From: Aliterella atlantica CENA595
GTDB lineage: Bacteria; Cyanobacteriota; Cyanobacteriia; Cyanobacteriales; Chroococcidiopsidaceae
Assembly: GCF_000952155.1 (NCBI RefSeq)
Contig: NZ_JYON01000024.1
Span: 16,029-80,028 of the forward strand
Reading direction: 5' to 3'
DNA length: 64,000 nucleotides
Shown here: positions 61,831 to 64,000 of the stretch, piece after piece
Layout: every line of letters starts with the position of its first letter
Numbering within the stretch: position 1 is the first letter of the stretch
Translations under genes and position numbers: made by a program
The notes under the pieces: generated by a model
What the model saw: the letters and a program-made list of their open reading frames with translations, nothing else
What the model was told of the DNA's origin: nothing
The model's database searches: none

Positions 61831-62280
61831 ATGAAATTACTATTAGTGTGCAATCCAGGCGGTCATTTTTCGACGATGATGGGACTAAAAAACTTTTGGT
61901 CTTGCTATCCCAGAGAGTGGGTTACTTATCCTCATTTTGATACCCAGGCGTTGCATGAAAAAGAAAAAGTCTATTGGGTAGAAATGCAAGAGGCGCGGAT
62001 GCTGTGGAAGGCAATGAAAAATTTTGGCAAGGCTTTGACTATTTTGCGTCAGAGCAAGCCAGACTTGGTTATTTCTACAGGTGCTAGTCTAGCTGTACCT
62101 TTTTTACTCGCCAGCAAATTATATGGCATCAAAACAGTATTTATTGAAAGCATCTCGCGCTCTAGTGCTTTGAGTTTGAGTGGCAGAATCTTGTACAACT
62201 TGGTAGACGAATTTTACGTCCAATGGCCCGAATGTGTAGAACGCTATCCCAAAGCTCAATACAGAGGTGTTGTTGCCTAA
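61831..62280 (+). CDS. PssD/Alg14-like glycosyltransferase membrane subunit
   Basis: A 149-residue protein: LLLVCNPGGHFSTMMGLKNF, with G-G-H motif, then DLVISTGASLAVPFLLASKL. These match the Alg14/PssD family, which supplies the acceptor-binding and membrane-anchor half of a two-protein glycosyltransferase. In rhizobia PssD and PssE form a glucuronosyltransferase. The partner follows 143 bases downstream. ATG 61831 is preceded by GGAGTTAG. Confidence 0.88.
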   Translation: MKLLLVCNPGGHFSTMMGLKNFWSCYPREWVTYPHFDTQALHEKEKVYWVEMQEARMLWKAMKNFGKALTILRQSKPDLVISTGASLAVPFLLASKLYGIKTVFIESISRSSALSLSGRILYNLVDEFYVQWPECVERYPKAQYRGVVA

Positions 62281-62304
62281 TTTACAGCAATTAAACCCTT
62301 TGCC

Positions 62305-62402
62305 TTTAACAGTAACCAGTGACCAGTTGAATATTCATCCCCTAGGTCTAATTCCCCAACCTTAAACCTGGTCACTGGTCACTGACAAACTGGTCACTGA
62401 TT
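62305..62402. repeat. ACTGGTC/GACCAGT heptamers between the PssD and PssE genes
   Basis: ACCAGTGACCAGTT near 62310-62325, and CTGGTCACTGGTCACTG with further units to ~62400, fill the spacer between the two subunits. They face each other as inverted arms and may form a hairpin. Confidence 0.75.
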
Positions 62403-62423
62403 TAACCTTTACCCTTCAATGTA

Positions 62424-62918
62424 ATGATTGTTTATACGCTGGGAACAATCTTTTTCCCCTTCGATCGCGCTGTCAATTGGCTAGAAACATTACTTGAGGC
62501 AGAAATTATCGTCGAACCTGTGATTTTGCAACACGGTACAACTCCTGTAGCTAACTTGCGCCATCCATTGCTGACAAGTGTAAGAGCGCTTAGTCGCAGC
62601 GATATGTATGATGCTGTTAGGCAGTCTTCTTTAGTGATTTCTCATGCAGGTCAAGGTTCTACCAGAATGCTAGCAGAGATGGGCGCTTGTTTTGTGCTTT
62701 TACCTAGACTGCAACGCTACGGCGAACACGTTGACAACCATCAATTATTGTTCGCGCGTGCGGTGGAAAAATATGGCATTAGCCACTGCACCGAATTTGC
62801 TCAATTGAGTAGGTACGTGCAACAACATCCATTACCGTTTCGGGGTGAATTGTTCAAAGCTCCTTCATTAACAGAGCATTTGATCGCTCAATATGCAACT
62901 TTGGAACTGCAGAAATAG
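62424..62918 (+). CDS. PssE/Alg13-like catalytic subunit
   Basis: A 164-residue protein matching the Alg13/PssE half of the two-subunit transferase: MIVYTLGTIFFPFDRAVNWL at the start and the nucleotide-sugar motif SLVISHAGQGSTRMLAEMG, with HVDNHQLLFARAVEK after. It needs the membrane subunit encoded upstream. The spacer of 143 bases with repeats is larger than usual for such an obligate pair. Donor UDP-glucuronate would come from Ugd encoded nearby. Confidence 0.88.
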   Translation: MIVYTLGTIFFPFDRAVNWLETLLEAEIIVEPVILQHGTTPVANLRHPLLTSVRALSRSDMYDAVRQSSLVISHAGQGSTRMLAEMGACFVLLPRLQRYGEHVDNHQLLFARAVEKYGISHCTEFAQLSRYVQQHPLPFRGELFKAPSLTEHLIAQYATLELQK

Positions 62919-62922
62919 ATAA

Positions 62923-63876
62923 ATGAACAATCACCAACCGCCACAGATAAGTATAGGGATGCCTGTGTACAATGGCGATCGCTTTTTGCAGCAAGCAATA
63001 GAAGCAATCTTGGCGCAAACTTTTACAGATTTTGAGCTAATTATCTCTGATAATGCTTCAACTGACAAAACTCAAGAAATTTGCCAGTTTTATGCCCAAA
63101 GAGATCGCCGCATCCGCTACTATCGTCAGGAAAAAAATCTCGGCGCTGGCTGGAATCAAAGTCAGGTAGTCCGTTTATCTACTGGTAAGTATTTTAAATG
63201 GGCGCACCATGACGACATTTTTGCCCCCCAGTTAATCGAAAAATGCGCTCTGGCGCTAGATAATAACCCGACAGTAGTTGTCTGTTATCCGCAGACAATT
63301 ATTATCGATGGGGAAGACAAACACGTCGAAAAATACGTCGATAACTTCAATTTGCGATCGCCCAAACCTCACGAACGATTTAGGCAATATCACCGCCTAA
63401 TTCGCTACGGGCATCGCTGTCACCCGTTTCATGGCATGATGCGGACGGATGTGTTGAAGTCAACGCCATTAGTTGGTAGCTATCCATCTTCCGACTTAAT
63501 TTTAGTTGGGGAGTTGGTGCTGCGGGGCGAAGTTTATGAAGTTCCCGAACCGCTATTTTTCAAAAGAGATCACGCCGAAACTTCAGTAAGAGCTTATCGC
63601 ACTTATCGAGAACGCATTGCTTGGTACGATCCAGCCAAAAAAGGGCAGTTGCATTTAACCAAATGGAAATGGTTGTTTGAGTATTTAAGGGCAATTAAGC
63701 GCGTACAACTAAGATGGAGCGATCGCCTGCTTTGCTACCTGCAAATGGCACAATGGTTGCTCTGGAACTGGCTGTATTTAGCTAAAGATTTACTCAAAGC
63801 TGCCACTTGGCCCTTATTGCAACCGATTTTGAACTTTGAATTGCCTAAGAAAGTTGTCAACAAATCGCAAATTTAA
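62923..63876 (+). CDS. family-2 glycosyltransferase
   Basis: A 317-residue GT-A enzyme: IGMPVYNGDRFLQQAIEAIL, ELIISDNASTDKTQEICQFY and the metal motif WAHHDDIF. The C-terminal ~70 residues are amphipathic and Trp-rich (LQMAQWLLWNWLYLAKDLLK), probably a membrane-association helix. It starts five bases after the PssE-like stop, so it is coupled. It is the last gene visible before the window end (63,877-64,000 holds nothing I can support). Confidence 0.88.
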   Translation: MNNHQPPQISIGMPVYNGDRFLQQAIEAILAQTFTDFELIISDNASTDKTQEICQFYAQRDRRIRYYRQEKNLGAGWNQSQVVRLSTGKYFKWAHHDDIFAPQLIEKCALALDNNPTVVVCYPQTIIIDGEDKHVEKYVDNFNLRSPKPHERFRQYHRLIRYGHRCHPFHGMMRTDVLKSTPLVGSYPSSDLILVGELVLRGEVYEVPEPLFFKRDHAETSVRAYRTYRERIAWYDPAKKGQLHLTKWKWLFEYLRAIKRVQLRWSDRLLCYLQMAQWLLWNWLYLAKDLLKAATWPLLQPILNFELPKKVVNKSQI

Positions 63877-64000
63877 CTGGAGTTTAGACTATGTATGACA
63901 AAAAGACTCATTAATCTTGAGTGTATAGATTAATAAGCAAAAAGATGGTGTGTTGACAAGTTAAGCTGACTTGGAGACTGATTGCTGTCGCCTACTCACA

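Overview
The window is cyanobacterial chromosome. The evidence is a complete kaiABC clock operon, very frequent GCGATCGC (HIP1) octamers, short tandem heptamer repeats between genes (AATTCGT and ACTGGTC types), an Omp85 protein with a Pro-rich N-terminus, and several cyanobacteria-typical families (DUF3288, short KaiA, DICT-type histidine kinases). KaiA lacks the N-terminal pseudoreceiver, as in Nostoc-type strains. This points to a heterocystous or related lineage, but I cannot name the genus.

Layout. 1-1,100: end of a glycosyltransferase gene, a decayed haemagglutinin-like remnant and an EF-hand protein. 1.4-7.4 kb: a large hybrid histidine kinase divergent from kaiA-kaiB-kaiC. 7.5-10.6 kb: tRNA-Arg(CCG), then a vWA / PP2C phosphatase / protein kinase trio of the TerY-P type. 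10.9-12.1 kb: a small coiled-coil membrane protein, a BrnT-BrnA toxin-antitoxin pair and a lone antitoxin. 12.3-20.6 kb: a DNA cytosine methyltransferase and the envelope run omp85-lpxC-fabZ-lpxA-lpxB, with purC upstream. 20.7-29.8 kb: amine oxidase, a photolyase split into two genes in reversed order, an ExoD-like protein, a lipid kinase, a PlsY/PEP-synthase-like fusion, an aldo/keto reductase and an acetyltransferase. 30-34.3 kb: an ABC-2 exporter operon whose two permease genes are separated by two opposite-strand nuclease-family genes. 34.4-43.2 kb: a MazEF-type pair, bioF, a BON lipoprotein, a stress protein, two convergent DICT-type kinases with complementary defects, murE and a thioredoxin-fold protein. 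43.3-48.4 kb: cysH, an SbcD-like nuclease, tpiA, folP, rpiA and a DUF3288 gene. 48.4-52.1 kb: a gene-poor stretch with a tandem structured RNA-like element, a palindromic mobile repeat and small hypothetical genes. 52.4-63.9 kb: a Wzx/Wzy-type exopolysaccharide cluster with glycosyltransferases, a Wzc-like tyrosine kinase, a Wzy-like polymerase, UDP-glucose dehydrogenase and a PssD/PssE (Alg14/Alg13-like) pair.

How the genes fit together. The lpx/omp85 block builds and inserts the outer membrane. The last 12 kb make and export a polymer, probably containing glucuronic acid, because Ugd supplies UDP-GlcA next to a PssD/PssE-type transferase. The most unusual signals are: (i) a two-unit structured repeat with a terminator-like hairpin at 48.70-48.98 kb; (ii) a palindromic element present once between genes and twice inside genes, where it is read in frame as VNALSN...NPRVK; (iii) the convergent kinase pair, one with the phospho-acceptor His but no ATP-binding boxes, the other with the ATP-binding boxes but Gln in place of His; (iv) the split, order-reversed photolyase; and (v) an Rpn-like nuclease gene with a strong internal ribosome-binding site.
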